Positions 1 to 9,049 are shown, counted from the stretch's first letter. The stretch: DNA of 64,000 bases from Cupriavidus basilensis OR16 (GCF_000243095.1 NZ_AHJE01000003.1:62001-126000), one strand, 5' to 3'. The notes: generated by a model from the sequence alone, not told the origin. Made by a program: numbers and translations.

Positions 1-451
1 GCGCGGCATCCGCACCCTGGCCGTGCGGCTGGCCCAGCATCAGCGCACCGCCTTGGCGGTGGCGCAGTTCCTGGAAGCGCATGAGGCGGTAGGGCGGGTG
101 TTCTATCCGGCCTTGCCCTCGGACCCGGGCCACGCGCTGTGGCTGCGGGATTTCTCGGGCGCCAACGGGCTGGTCTCGTTCGCGCTGCCCACTGCCGATG
201 TGGCCGCGGCGCGCAAGCTGGTGGATTCGCTGAGGCTGTTCGGGCTGGGGGCTTCCTGGGGCGGCTACGAAAGCCTGGTGCAGGTGGCAGCGCCGGAGCG
301 CCTGGCGCAGCATTCCTACTGGCGTGGCACTGAGCCGGTGATCCGCCTGCATATTGGCCTGGAAGCGCCGGAAGACCTGATCGCCGACCTGGCGCAGGGA
401 CTGGCAACGACGGTGCAGGCATCTGTGCCGCAACGGCGCGCGGCGGCCTGA
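1..451 (+). CDS. metC: Cystathionine beta-lyase, C-terminal part (5' end outside window)
   Basis: The reading frame is open from the left edge and ends at a TGA at 449-451, giving about the last 150 residues of a PLP-dependent Cys/Met-metabolism enzyme. The start of the fragment (RGIRTLAVRLAQH) and the later SLRLFGLGASWGGYESL and the terminal RLHIGLE-PEDLIADL match the C-terminal domain of the cystathionine beta-lyase / gamma-synthase family. The enzyme cleaves cystathionine to homocysteine, pyruvate and ammonia in cytosolic methionine synthesis. The catalytic lysine lies upstream of the window, so beta-lyase is preferred over related lyases only on overall likeness of the GASWGG-ESL segment. 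Confidence 0.8.
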   Translation, partial: RGIRTLAVRLAQHQRTALAVAQFLEAHEAVGRVFYPALPSDPGHALWLRDFSGANGLVSFALPTADVAAARKLVDSLRLFGLGASWGGYESLVQVAAPERLAQHSYWRGTEPVIRLHIGLEAPEDLIADLAQGLATTVQASVPQRRAAA

Positions 452-492
452 GGCGGTGCGAATGGCAGCCGTGCGCGCAAGGCGAGGCTGCT

Positions 493-526
493 AAAAAAGG
501 AAGCGGGACGGGAATCTGCCCGCTTC
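493..526 (-). terminator. Intrinsic terminator of the NCS2 permease gene
   Basis: GAAGCGGG (500-507) and CCCGCTTC (519-526) form a perfect 8-bp stem with an 11-nt loop. Read on the minus strand the stem is followed by six T (493-498), the form of a rho-independent terminator. It lies about 130 bp beyond the stop of the minus-strand permease gene. Confidence 0.75.
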
Positions 527-655
527 GCAAAAAAGCCAGTGTCATCGTTGCGCTGGCTTTCAGTACCCGCTTGCGTGGCAACGCCGCGTGGCCCCTCGGG
601 CCGCGCGGTGCCGCCTCTCGAACCTGGCCGCGGGCAGTGCCGCGGCCGTCAAGCC

Positions 656-2074
656 TCAGATTGCCCAGCCGCCACCGTAGAACACGGCCAGCGCCAGTGC
701 GATGGCCACGGTGCCCACGTTCAGCTTGCGGTACTCACCAGCCACGATGCGGCCGATCACCAGGGTGCTGAAGCCCAGCATGATGCCGGTGACGATATTG
801 CAGGTCAGCACGATAAACACCGCGCAGACCAGGCCGGCCATGGCGTCCACCATATCGTCCATATGCAGCTTGCTGACGCTGCTGAGCATCAACAGGCCCA
901 CATACATCAGGGCAGGTGCCGTCGCGTACGAAGGCACCAGCCCGGCCAGCGGCGAGAAGAAGATCACTGCCAGGAAGAGCAGGCCTACTACCACCGCGGC
1001 CAGGCCGGTCTTTGCGCCGGCGGCCACGCCAACGCTCGATTCGATATACGCCGCAGCGGGCGCGCCACCGAAGAAGGCCGAGAAGATCGAGCTGAGCGAG
1101 TCCGTGGTCAGGGCACGGCCGCCGTTGGGGATCTGGCCCTTCGCGTCGAGCTGGCCGGCTTGGCCGGCGACGGCGCGGATGGTGCCGGTGGCATCGAACA
1201 CGGCGGTCATCACCAGTGCCAGCACGCTAGGCAGCACCGTCAGCGACAGCGCGCCCTTGATGTCCATCGAACCGATCAGCGAGGCATGGCCCGGCGCGCT
1301 GAGCGCGGGCAGTGCGAACACGCCCGAGAACTTGACGGCGGGGTCGAAGGCCAGCCCCAGCGCGGAGATGGCGACGATCACCAGCAAGATACCGCCCGGC
1401 ACCCGGCGCCGTTCCAGCCCGAAGATGGCGGCCAAGCCAAGGAGAGACACAACAAACCGGAAGGCGGTGATCTTGCCCAGTGCAACGGGCAGCCCGGCAC
1501 CCGCGTTCTTGACCACGAGGCCCACGTCGCTGGAGGCAATCAGCAGCAGGAACAGCCCGATGCCGATCCCCGTGCCATGCGCCACGCCGGCCGGCAGGTT
1601 GCGCAGGATCCAGGAGCGCACGCCGGTCACGGAAATGGCAGTGAAGACCACGCCCATCAGGAAGATCGCGCCAAGCGCAACGGCGGGGGAGAGCCCTTGC
1701 CCGAGCACTAGCCCGAAGGCCGTGAAAGCGGTCAGCGAGATCGCGCAACCGATCGCGATGGGCAGCCTTGCCCACACGCCCATCAGCAGCGAGCCGAAGG
1801 CCGCGGTCAGGCAGGTCGCGACAAACACGGCGCTGCTATCGAAGCCAGCCTTGCCGAGCATGCCTGGCACGACGAACACGGAGTAGACCATGGCCATGAA
1901 GGTGGTGGCGCCGGCCAATGTCTCGCGGCGTCCGGTGCTGCCGCGCTCGCTGATCTGGAAGTATCTGTCGAGAAAACCCTTGACTTCGATGGACTCGATA
2001 GCGTCGATGGCTTTGGCCTCGAGCGCGTCTGTGCCGGGGGCGGTGGCACGGCCGGGGTACGGCTGTTCAAGCAT
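656..2074 (-). CDS. NCS2 family nucleobase permease (AzgA-like, adenine/guanine/hypoxanthine type)
   Basis: A 472-residue inner-membrane protein made almost entirely of hydrophobic segments, as expected for the 14-helix NCS2/AzgA fold. After a hydrophilic N-terminal stretch of about 35 residues comes [17 protein letters not shown] followed by [19 protein letters not shown], the family signature at the first membrane segment. [22 protein letters not shown] near residue 340 fits the conserved substrate-site helix. Such proteins import purine bases by proton symport. AAGGAGA lies about 9 nt before the ATG, supporting this start. The gene stands alone, with a terminator downstream at 493-526. The exact base transported cannot be decided from sequence. 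Confidence 0.88.
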   Translation of the reverse strand: MLEQPYPGRATAPGTDALEAKAIDAIESIEVKGFLDRYFQISERGSTGRRETLAGATTFMAMVYSVFVVPGMLGKAGFDSSAVFVATCLTAAFGSLLMGVWARLPIAIGCAISLTAFTAFGLVLGQGLSPAVALGAIFLMGVVFTAISVTGVRSWILRNLPAGVAHGTGIGIGLFLLLIASSDVGLVVKNAGAGLPVALGKITAFRFVVSLLGLAAIFGLERRRVPGGILLVIVAISALGLAFDPAVKFSGVFALPALSAPGHASLIGSMDIKGALSLTVLPSVLALVMTAVFDATGTIRAVAGQAGQLDAKGQIPNGGRALTTDSLSSIFSAFFGGAPAAAYIESSVGVAAGAKTGLAAVVVGLLFLAVIFFSPLAGLVPSYATAPALMYVGLLMLSSVSKLHMDDMVDAMAGLVCAVFIVLTCNIVTGIMLGFSTLVIGRIVAGEYRKLNVGTVAIALALAVFYGGGWAI

Positions 2075-2587
2075 GGCGGAGTGTCTCCTTTGTGGTGCAC
2101 TGGGGCGGCGGCTACGTCGCTCATCCCAGGCTGTCTCGCTTTTTCGTTGTCGCTGCCGATGGCATCATGCGGGCCGCCGCGCACAAAATTGTGTCGCGTT
2201 CGGCACTGCGTGTAGCCCGGTACGCCGCTGTCGGCCGGTTGCTCGCCACTCCGTGCTGGCGCTGCCGATCCGACATGGCGCAAGACTAAGGGAGGGGCAG
2301 CATTCGTTCATAACGGCGCGAACATGGCTGACATTGGGAATTGAATATGACTGGCGGGTTGCGCCGGCGGCTGGCGGGGCGTTCGGAAAACCGCGGATTG
2401 TGGCTGGACGCGGGCAGGAAGGCAACTACCAAAGCGGAGATTGTGCGAATGCCGCCCGATTTGTCAGGACTGCCCGGACTTTTGGTAAGGGTTGCGCTGG
2501 CGGGCGCGGCAACTAGACGTATTCATCTCTTCGCCCCTACACTGCATGGCCACTCCGGCCCATCGACCGCCGCCACCTAGCCACGCC
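2075..2587. other. Intergenic region, no recognised gene
   Basis: About 510 bp between the divergent permease gene and the hypothetical gene at 2588. Short open frames occur on both strands but none has a convincing ribosome site or recognisable product. Promoters for both flanking genes must lie here; no clear consensus promoter or structured RNA was seen. Confidence 0.5.
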
Positions 2588-3301
2588 ATGCAAGTGACCT
2601 TCCGTTGCGATCCGCTGCTGCAGGACAAGCTCCCGCGCCCGCAGCCTGCCCAGCAGGTGTTGCCGGACTGGGTGCGGGCGATGCGCCCCAAGGCGTTCTC
2701 GCCCCTGCACGGCCGGGACATCCGCACCATCAAGCAATGCCCGCCGTTCATCGATGCCATGACGCACGGCTTTGTGATCCTGCTGCCATGCGACGTGCGC
2801 GTGGAGCGGGGCGTGTTCTCCTGGGACTGGGACTTGCCTGAGCCGGGCATCGACGGCCACCCGCGCGCACCGCTGAGTTTTCACGTGCCGGAGCAACTGG
2901 GCGGCACGCCACTGCACTCGGATGCCGTGGCCCTGAAATTCAACAGTTTCTGGACCATCGCGCTGCCCGCGGGGTGGTCGCTGCTGGCGATGCACCCGGC
3001 CAACCGCTGGGATTTGCCGTTCCGCACGCTGAGCGGGCTGGTCGATGCGGACCGCTTCCATGATGTGGGCATCAATTTCCCGGCGCTGTGGACCGATGCC
3101 GGTTTCGACGGCGTGCTGCCCAAAGGCACGCCAGTTGCGCAGTGTTGCCCGGTGCCGCGAGCGGAGCTCGAGCTGTCCTTCGGCACGATCGATGCGGACG
3201 GCGCCGGGCGCTACGAGAAGCTGGCGGCGGAGGTGTTGACCACGCCCGGCGTGTATCGCAAGCGCTTTCGCGCGCCGCGCGAGCGCGGCGGTCAGTCCTG
3301 A
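2588..3301 (+). CDS. Hypothetical cytosolic protein (DUF6065-like)
   Basis: A 237-residue soluble protein with no signal peptide or membrane segment. It begins MQVTFRCDPLL and contains the run FSPLHGRDIRTIKQCPPF, a central FNSFWTIALPAGWSLLAM and a late GINFPALWTDAGF, a pattern resembling the uncharacterised DUF6065 family; this assignment is from memory and weak. The frame is open upstream to 2492, but ATG 2588 gives the most family-like N-terminus; no strong Shine-Dalgarno sequence is visible for either start. Its last 10 bp overlap the end of the convergent TPR gene. Function unknown. Confidence 0.6.
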   Translation: MQVTFRCDPLLQDKLPRPQPAQQVLPDWVRAMRPKAFSPLHGRDIRTIKQCPPFIDAMTHGFVILLPCDVRVERGVFSWDWDLPEPGIDGHPRAPLSFHVPEQLGGTPLHSDAVALKFNSFWTIALPAGWSLLAMHPANRWDLPFRTLSGLVDADRFHDVGINFPALWTDAGFDGVLPKGTPVAQCCPVPRAELELSFGTIDADGAGRYEKLAAEVLTTPGVYRKRFRAPRERGGQS

Positions 3302-4386
3302 GTGCTGCCGGGGTTGCCAGGGCTGCCGAGGCTGGCCAGCAAGGCACGCAAAGCGCCGAGGTCGGCCCATAGCCGGCCGCGCGGTCCCGAGCATAGTGCC
3401 TGGGCAATGCGGCCGAAGGTGTCTGGCGCAACGCGATAAGCGTGGGCGTAGGCGGCCAGGGCCGCATCGGGCTGGCCCGCTTCCTGCAGCACGATGCCGA
3501 GGTTGACCGCCGCCGGCGCGGCGTCCGGCCGGCAGGCCAGCGCGCTGCGCAAGGCGGCCTGCGCGCCGGGCAGGTCACGCCGGTCCTGGCGCACCCGCCC
3601 GAGCTGGATCCAGCCGTCGTAGTCCTGCGGGTGCGCGCCGACGAGGGCCTCCAGCGTGGCCTGCGCGGCGCCCAGGCCGCCGAGCTCCTGTTGCGCGATG
3701 GCCAGGTTCAGGCGCGCTTCCCGGCTGCGCGGCTCCAGCGACACGGCACTGGCAAAGGCGTCGGCGGCCTCGGCCTTGCGCCCAAGCGCATGCAGCACCT
3801 TGCCCCGCTGGAAATGCGCGCGCGCGCTGTTGCCGTCGAGCGCAATGGCGCGGTCCAGCGCCGCCAGCGCGGCTTGCAGCTCGCCGCCTTTGCGCATCGT
3901 CTCCGCCAGTTCGATCCACGCTGGCGCGAAGCCCGGCGCTCGCTGGATCAGCAGGCCCAGTTCCGTCACGGCATCCGCCGCGCCGACCTGCAGCCTGGCG
4001 ACGCAGGCCAGATAGCTCGGCTCCAGGGCATTGCCGCTGAGCGCGCAGGCGCGCAGCAGATGCGGCAGCGCCTCGGCGGGCGCATCATCGGCCAGCGCCG
4101 CCCGGCCGGCGATCAGTAGCGAGGGCAGGTGATCCGGCCGCAGCGAGAGTCCCTGCGCGATATGGCGCCGCGCCAGCGTGGCATCGCCACGCTGCAGGGC
4201 AATCTGCGCGCTCAGCTGGCACACGGCGGGATGCATCGGGTAGCGGCCGATAAGCGCGGCCGCATAGCTGGCGGCGGCATCGATGTTGCCCTGGTTCAGA
4301 TGCGTGATGGCTGCCCTCAGCCCGGCTTCCAGCGCTACTGCCAGCGCGGCTTCGGGCGCGCTCGGATCCGTACTCGGCTTGGTCAT
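3292..4386 (-). CDS. Tetratricopeptide repeat protein
   Basis: A 364-residue Ala/Leu-rich soluble protein built of about eight or nine TPR units. Typical units are seen at LDRAIALDGNSARAHFQRGK, LGRKAEAADAFASAVSLEP and AGQPDAALAAYAHAYRVAP, with the usual small residues at TPR positions 8 and 20 and Pro at 32. No signal peptide and no added catalytic domain is seen, so it is probably a cytosolic scaffold or protein-binding adaptor. It lies 84 bp downstream of the CoA-transferase gene on the same strand and may be cotranscribed, though the gap gives no proof. Partner unknown. Confidence 0.8.
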   Translation of the reverse strand: MTKPSTDPSAPEAALAVALEAGLRAAITHLNQGNIDAAASYAAALIGRYPMHPAVCQLSAQIALQRGDATLARRHIAQGLSLRPDHLPSLLIAGRAALADDAPAEALPHLLRACALSGNALEPSYLACVARLQVGAADAVTELGLLIQRAPGFAPAWIELAETMRKGGELQAALAALDRAIALDGNSARAHFQRGKVLHALGRKAEAADAFASAVSLEPRSREARLNLAIAQQELGGLGAAQATLEALVGAHPQDYDGWIQLGRVRQDRRDLPGAQAALRSALACRPDAAPAAVNLGIVLQEAGQPDAALAAYAHAYRVAPDTFGRIAQALCSGPRGRLWADLGALRALLASLGSPGNPGSTQD

Positions 4387-4470
4387 GGCAAGCGGCGTGG
4401 TTGCGGTGGGGCAAGCTTAACTGGTCTTGCAGGACCACGGTGTGCGTCCGCCTGCTTCATTCAGTCAACG

Positions 4471-5646
4471 TCAGCCAACACTAGCGTGCTGGCCGAATTC
4501 CTCCAGGAGTCGATCGCGATGCTCATCCAGCCTGGGCGATCGCTTGAATCCGCCCGCGCCAGATTGGTTGCCGATCTTGATCGGATTGCCGGCCAGGGTG
4601 ATCGGGCGGTCCTCGCCGATGCTGGCCTGCAGCAGCATGCCGCGTGCTCGCACATGCGGGTCCTGCACGATGTCGGCCACGCTTTGCAGCGGGCCGTGCG
4701 GCACCCCGGCGCGCTCCAGCGTGGCCGACCAGGTGGCGCTGTCCGCATCGGCCAGGCGCGCTTCCATGCAAGTCTTGAGTTCGGCGTGATGCTGGTTGCG
4801 CGCCACCACGGTGGCAAAGCCGCGGTCGGCAGCCAGCTCCGGCTGGCCGAGCGCGGCGCAGAGTTTCTGGAACAGGGTGTCGTTACCCGCCGCAATGACG
4901 ATGAAGCCGTCAGCGGTCTTGAACATGTCGAACGGCGTGATGGAGGGATGGCGCGTGCCCAGCGGCGCGGGCACCGCGCCGGTGGCGGAGTGGCGCGCAA
5001 TGGCGTTCTCCAGCAACGCGACCTGGCAGTCGAGCATGCCGATATCGACGCGCTCGCCAAGCCCGGTGCGGCTGCGCTTGAGCAGCGCGGACTGGATGCC
5101 GATGGCGGCGTACAGCCCGGCGCCCAGGTCGCCGATGGACACACCGACACGCACCGGGGCGCCGCCGGTCTCGCCGGTCACGCTCATCAGCCCGCCCATG
5201 GCCTGCACCACCATGTCGTAGGCGGGCCGGTCGCGGTAAGGGCCGGTCTGGCCAAAGCCAGAGATCGACGCATATACCAGGCGTGGGTTGGCCGTGTGCA
5301 GGGCCTCCCAGGTCAAGCCGAGCTTTTCCATCACGCCGGCGCGGAAATTCTCCACCAGCACGTCGGCGCCGGCGATCATCGCCGCGAGCACTTCGCGGTC
5401 GCGCGGGGATTTCAGGTCCAGTGCTATGGATTCCTTGTTGCGGTTGACGGAGGCGAAGTATGCCGACTCGCCATCAATGAACGGGCCCACGTGCCGGGAG
5501 TCGTCACCGCCTTCGGGGTTCTCGATCTTGATCACGCGCGCGCCAAGGTCGGCCAGCATCATGGTGCAGTAAGGACCGGCCAACACGCGGGTCAGGTCTA
5601 CCACGGTAAAGCCCGCGAGCGGGAGGTCTGCGGCAATGCGATTCAT
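4471..5646 (-). CDS. CaiB/BaiF family (class III) CoA-transferase
   Basis: A 391-residue protein with the class III CoA-transferase layout. LPLAGFTVVDLTRVLAGPYCT opens the Rossmann part, then ADLGARVIKIENPEGGDDSR, and RPAYDMVVQAMGGLMSVTGE holds the aspartate that forms the acyl-anhydride with substrate in formyl-CoA transferase. Length is normal for the family (about 390-430). It moves CoA between carboxylic acids without free intermediates. It is the third gene of a minus-strand operon after a crotonase-like gene and a Bug receptor, so it probably activates the acid captured by that receptor. The actual acid is unknown. Confidence 0.9.
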   Translation of the reverse strand: MNRIAADLPLAGFTVVDLTRVLAGPYCTMMLADLGARVIKIENPEGGDDSRHVGPFIDGESAYFASVNRNKESIALDLKSPRDREVLAAMIAGADVLVENFRAGVMEKLGLTWEALHTANPRLVYASISGFGQTGPYRDRPAYDMVVQAMGGLMSVTGETGGAPVRVGVSIGDLGAGLYAAIGIQSALLKRSRTGLGERVDIGMLDCQVALLENAIARHSATGAVPAPLGTRHPSITPFDMFKTADGFIVIAAGNDTLFQKLCAALGQPELAADRGFATVVARNQHHAELKTCMEARLADADSATWSATLERAGVPHGPLQSVADIVQDPHVRARGMLLQASIGEDRPITLAGNPIKIGNQSGAGGFKRSPRLDEHRDRLLEEFGQHASVG

Positions 5647-5708
5647 GGAAATCCTCTTGGGCCGGGCAGGCCCGGGGTCATCGGTGAGAGTGGAGGGGGT
5701 GCCGTGGC

Positions 5709-6686
5709 TCAGTCGATCTTGGCGCCGCTGCTCAGGGTCAGCTCCGTGATGGTCTTGCCTTCGCGCTGCGCAAACTGCTTGAATTCCGCTGGCGATGCCG
5801 ACGGCGAGACTTCCTCGCCGCGGCTTGCCAGCCGAGCTCGCAAGTCGGGCCTGGCCAGGGCCTTGCTGGATGCGGCGAATATCTTCTCGATCACGGCCGG
5901 TGGCGTTTGCGCCGGCGCAAACAGGCCATACCAGTTGGTTACGTCGTAGCCCTTGATGCCGGCTTCAGCAATGGTTGGATAGTTCGGCAGCACTGCAGAG
6001 CGCTTGGCGGAGGTGACGGCAATGCCGACCACCTTGCCGGTATCGATCATGGCCTGCACGGAAGCCGGCGTGGCAAAGGTGAGCTGCGCGTCGCCGGCGG
6101 CCACCGCCTGCGCGGACGGCGCGCCGCCCTTGTAGGGCACGTGGGTAAGCTGCACGTCGGCCAGCTTGGTGAACTGGACGCCGGCCAGGTGCGTGATCAC
6201 GCCGTTGCCGGAGGACGAGTAGTTGAGCGCGCCGGGATGCTGACGGGCTTTCGCCAGCAGGTTGGCCACGCTGGTGATGCCGGATTCCTTGTTGGCCGCG
6301 AGCAGCAGCGGCGAGACGGTCAGCCGCGTGATAGGCGCAAAGTCCGTGGGCTCGTAGCGGATGTTCTTGTAAAGGACCTTGTCGCCGCCCATCACGCTGG
6401 CCGTGGCGATATACAGCGTGTAGCCATCGGCCTGGGCCTTGGCCACGGTGTCGGCGGCAATGGTGGTGCCCGCGCCGGGCTTGTTGTCGATGATGACCGG
6501 CTGCCCGAGTTCCTTGGAGAGCGCTTCGCCATACAGCCGCGCCACGTTGTCGGCGCCGCCGCCGGCAGGGAAGCCGATCACCACGCGGATCGGCTTGATT
6601 GGGAAGCCGTCCGCTGCCAGCACGGGGCCGGCCAGAGCGGATGCAGACGCTAGCAGGAACAGCAGGGTTGGGTGCCGCTTGATCAT
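5709..6686 (-). CDS. Bug/TctC-type periplasmic substrate-binding receptor
   Basis: A 325-residue protein with an N-terminal signal peptide (hydrophobic LLFLLASASALAGPVLA, cleavage likely after AGPVLA). The mature part has Bug features: FPIKPIRVVIGFPAGGGADNVAR, PVIIDNKPGAGTTIAADTVAKA, ADGYTLYIATASVMG and the later THVPYKGGAPSAQAVAAGD. Bug receptors bind carboxylates or other small polar compounds in the periplasm. No TctA/TctB membrane subunits are nearby, which is usual for the large Bug families of Burkholderiales. It sits between the crotonase-like and CoA-transferase genes with gaps of 54 and 62 bp, consistent with one operon. Confidence 0.92.
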   Translation of the reverse strand: MIKRHPTLLFLLASASALAGPVLAADGFPIKPIRVVIGFPAGGGADNVARLYGEALSKELGQPVIIDNKPGAGTTIAADTVAKAQADGYTLYIATASVMGGDKVLYKNIRYEPTDFAPITRLTVSPLLLAANKESGITSVANLLAKARQHPGALNYSSSGNGVITHLAGVQFTKLADVQLTHVPYKGGAPSAQAVAAGDAQLTFATPASVQAMIDTGKVVGIAVTSAKRSAVLPNYPTIAEAGIKGYDVTNWYGLFAPAQTPPAVIEKIFAASSKALARPDLRARLASRGEEVSPSASPAEFKQFAQREGKTITELTLSSGAKID

Positions 6687-6740
6687 CGTTGTCTCCTGGT
6701 TTTGTTTTTTGCGTTCTGTGTTCTGTGTTCTGCCGCGCGC

Positions 6741-7505
6741 CTACCTGCCGGTGAATACCGGGGCGCGTTTCTCGCGCCATGCCGCGGCGCCCTCGCGCAA
6801 ATCCGCCGACGCCCCGGCCCGCGCGATCTCGCGTTCCAGCGCGGCCGTGTCCAGCGCGCCGCGCGCGATCTGGTTCAGGGCCTGCTTCATGCCCAGCAGG
6901 GCAATCGGCGCCATGCCGGCCAGCGTGGCGCTGAGCGCTTCCACCCGCGGCGCCAGTGCGTCGGCCGCGACGATCTCGGTCAGGAAGCCCACCTTCAGCA
7001 TCTCGTCGGCATCGAGCCGGGCCGCTGTCAGGAACAGGCGCTTGGCGGTATCCACGCCCAGCCGGCTCACGTAACGCTCCAGTCCGCCCCGATAGAAATG
7101 CAGCCCGAGCCTGGCCGCCGGCATGAACATGTCGCAGTGGGGCACGCCCACGCGGAAGTCGCAGGCCAGGCACAGATCCGTGGCGCCGCCATACACGCCG
7201 CCGTTGACCGCTGCGATGGTGATGGGGCGCGCGGCCTCGATCAGGTCGATCAGATCACCAAACTCCGGCGCGCCGGCGGTTTCCGTACTGCCGAGCGAGC
7301 CAATGTCGTAGCCGCTGCAGAAATACTTGCCGGTGCCGGTGAAGCGCAGCACCAAAACGTGCGCCATCGCGTTGACAGAGTTGATATGCTCGCGCAGTAC
7401 CTGTAAATCGCATGGACTGAGCCGATTGGCCATCTCCGGGCGTTCAAAGGTGATTGTTGCAACGCTTTCGTCAATGCTGAGCCGCGGTTTGCCTTGTTTT
7501 TGCAT
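6741..7505 (-). CDS. Crotonase-fold enzyme (enoyl-CoA hydratase/isomerase family), atypical active site
   Basis: A 254-residue crotonase-fold protein: FTGTGKYFCSGYDIGSLG forms the CoA/oxyanion loop and PITIAAVNGGVYGGATDLCL the second oxyanion element. Aligned with mammalian enoyl-CoA hydratase, the first catalytic Glu (144) is Asp (GGATDL) and the second (Glu164) is Ala (FMPAARLG), so ordinary hydratase chemistry is doubtful; an isomerase, decarboxylase or hydrolase role is possible. The frame runs open to 7865 but ATG 7505 is chosen because upstream starts would run through the divergent GntR gene. First gene of the operon with the Bug receptor and CoA-transferase. Confidence 0.85.
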   Translation of the reverse strand: MQKQGKPRLSIDESVATITFERPEMANRLSPCDLQVLREHINSVNAMAHVLVLRFTGTGKYFCSGYDIGSLGSTETAGAPEFGDLIDLIEAARPITIAAVNGGVYGGATDLCLACDFRVGVPHCDMFMPAARLGLHFYRGGLERYVSRLGVDTAKRLFLTAARLDADEMLKVGFLTEIVAADALAPRVEALSATLAGMAPIALLGMKQALNQIARGALDTAALEREIARAGASADLREGAAAWREKRAPVFTGR

Positions 7506-7517
7506 ATAAGATTGTAA

Positions 7518-7547
7518 TTTAGATATATTAAAACTTATTTTAGATAT
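7518..7547. promoter_or_regulatory. AT-rich divergent control region with 21-bp-phased direct repeats
   Basis: Within the short AT-rich gap between the crotonase-like operon and the GntR gene, TTTAGATAT occurs at 7518-7526 and again at 7539-7547, 21 bp apart (two helical turns). This contrasts with the GC-rich surroundings and is a plausible binding site for the adjacent GntR protein controlling both directions. Inference only. Confidence 0.4.
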
Positions 7548-7578
7548 GCCCAAAGAGCCGTCAAATCGAGGTTTACCC

Positions 7579-8247
7579 GTGCAATCGCTCCAGGACAGGA
7601 TCCGGGAGGCGATTGAGGAGGAGATCCACGCCGGCAAGCTGAAGCCCGGTTCCCAACTGGATGAGCGCGCGCTGGCGGAGCAGTTCGACAGCTCCCGCAC
7701 ACCAGTGCGCGAAGCCCTGCTGACGCTGGCGGCGCAAGGGCTGGTGACGATCGCCCCGCGCGCCGGGATCTTCGTGCACAAGGCGAGCGTGGCTGAACTG
7801 GTGGCGATGTTCGAAACGCTGGCCGAGATGGAGGGCGTGGTGGCGCGGCTGGCCACGCAGCGCATCAGTGAGTCCGGCAGGGCGGCGCTGGCGTCGGCGT
7901 TCGAGCACGGGCGGGGCTATGTGGAGGCGGGCGACCACCCGGGCTATGTGGAATCCAATCGCGACTTCCACGATGTGCTCTATCACGCCTGTGCCAACCC
8001 CTACCTGGCCGAGCAGATCCGCATGCTGCGTCGTCGCCTGTCGATCTACTGGCGGCATCGCGGGCTCATCAATCCTGCCCGCGTGCCGGGTTCCTTCCAG
8101 GAGCACGGCGTGATCGTGGCGGCCGTGCTCGACGGCAACGGGGACGCGGCAGCGGCGGCGATGCGCGCGCACATCTCGGCGGGTGGCAAGGCCACACGGG
8201 CTCGCGCTGACGGCGCGGCAAACGCGCCAGGGCGACAACTGTGGTAG
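7579..8247 (+). CDS. GntR family transcriptional regulator, FadR subfamily (FCD domain)
   Basis: About 222 residues from GTG 7579 (233 from ATG 7546). The N-terminal winged helix shows LQDRIREAIEEEIHAGKL, ALAEQFDSSRTPVREALLTL and the wing IAPRAGIFV; the C-terminal all-helical FCD domain carries ESNRDFHDVLYHAC, including the Asp and His that usually bind a metal, and a later EHGVIVAAV. GAGG lies 7 nt before GTG 7579, while ATG 7546 has no ribosome site and sits inside the AT-rich repeat, so GTG is preferred. Divergent from the crotonase/Bug/CoA-transferase operon, it is probably its ligand-responsive repressor. Confidence 0.87.
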   Translation: MQSLQDRIREAIEEEIHAGKLKPGSQLDERALAEQFDSSRTPVREALLTLAAQGLVTIAPRAGIFVHKASVAELVAMFETLAEMEGVVARLATQRISESGRAALASAFEHGRGYVEAGDHPGYVESNRDFHDVLYHACANPYLAEQIRMLRRRLSIYWRHRGLINPARVPGSFQEHGVIVAAVLDGNGDAAAAAMRAHISAGGKATRARADGAANAPGRQLW

Positions 8248-8357
8248 CATCGCAACAGCTTGTCCGGCCGGCCGCGCTGGCCCGACGACACTTTCTGGCG
8301 GGGGCATCGCGTTTTCTGTCCCCGGTCTTCAACGCTCTCTTCCCGCGTATCTGCAAC

Positions 8358-8978
8358 GTGTCCGCCGACCCTTATTTCTACGAGCCCGCCAACGGGCATG
8401 GCCTGCCGCATGATCCCTTCAACGCCATCGTCGGGCCGCGCCCGATCGGCTGGATCTCCTCGCGCGGCGCCGACGGGATTGTCAATCTCGCGCCCTATAG
8501 CTTCTTCAACGCCTTCAACTACACGCCGCCCATCATTGGCTTTGCCAGCATTGGCTACAAGGACAGCGTGCGCAATATCGAGCAGACCCGCGAGTTCTGC
8601 TGGAACCTGGCAACGCGGCCGCTGGCCGATGCCATGAACGCGAGCTGCGCGGCGGTGCCGCCGGAGGTCGACGAGTTCGAGCTGGCCGGGCTCACGCCGG
8701 TAGCCTCGCGCATGATCGCGGTGCCGCGCGTGGCGCAATGCCCGGTCTCGTTCGAATGCAAGCTTACGCAGCTGATCCAGCTTGAAGGGGTCGGCGGGCA
8801 CAAGGTGCCGACCTGGCTGGTATTGGGCGAGGTGGTTGGCGTGCATGTGGACAAGGCGCTCTTGAAGGACGGCATCTATGACACTGCTGCGGCCCGTCCG
8901 ATCTTGCGCGGTGGCGGGCCGGCCGATTATTTCGAGATCGGGCCCGAGGCGCTGTTCCACATGCGGCGCCCGCGCTGA
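8358..8978 (+). CDS. Flavin reductase-like (DIM6/NTAB) FMN-binding protein
   Basis: A 206-residue protein starting at GTG 8358 (VSADPYFYEPANGHGLPH). The frame is open upstream to 8241, but relatives start near the YFYEP motif. HDPFNAIVGPRPIGWISS, then NLAPYSFFNAFNYTPPIIGF, match the flavin reductase-like FMN-binding split-barrel domain; NLATRPLADAMNASCA and a final FEIGPEALFHMRRP follow. Such proteins bind FMN and either reduce flavin for an oxygenase or act on small aromatic or nitro compounds. It lies 110 bp downstream of the GntR gene on the same strand and may be cotranscribed. A terminator follows at 9007-9030. Substrate unknown. Confidence 0.8.
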   Translation: MSADPYFYEPANGHGLPHDPFNAIVGPRPIGWISSRGADGIVNLAPYSFFNAFNYTPPIIGFASIGYKDSVRNIEQTREFCWNLATRPLADAMNASCAAVPPEVDEFELAGLTPVASRMIAVPRVAQCPVSFECKLTQLIQLEGVGGHKVPTWLVLGEVVGVHVDKALLKDGIYDTAAARPILRGGGPADYFEIGPEALFHMRRPR

Positions 8979-9006
8979 GCGCCTCCAGTGGTTGAGCGTG
9001 GATGCC

Positions 9007-9030
9007 AAGCCGGCTGATTGCCGGCTTTTT
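9007..9030 (+). terminator. Intrinsic terminator after flavin reductase-like gene
   Basis: AAGCCGGC (9007-9014) pairs with GCCGGCTT (9020-9027) around a 5-nt loop TGATT, followed directly by further T. It lies 29 bp after the upstream stop codon and before the next promoter. Confidence 0.8.
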
Positions 9031-9049
9031 CATGTCAGCGAAGTTCGTC

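Noticed and set aside
539-1886. Long plus-strand open frames opposite the NCS2 permease
   Set aside because: Typical GC-rich antisense shadows, full of His/Gln/Arg and without ribosome sites; the minus-strand frame is a clear permease.
6741-7865. 374-residue version of the crotonase gene
   Set aside because: The first 120 residues would be translated from the strand opposite the GntR gene and have no family likeness; ATG 7505 gives the standard length.
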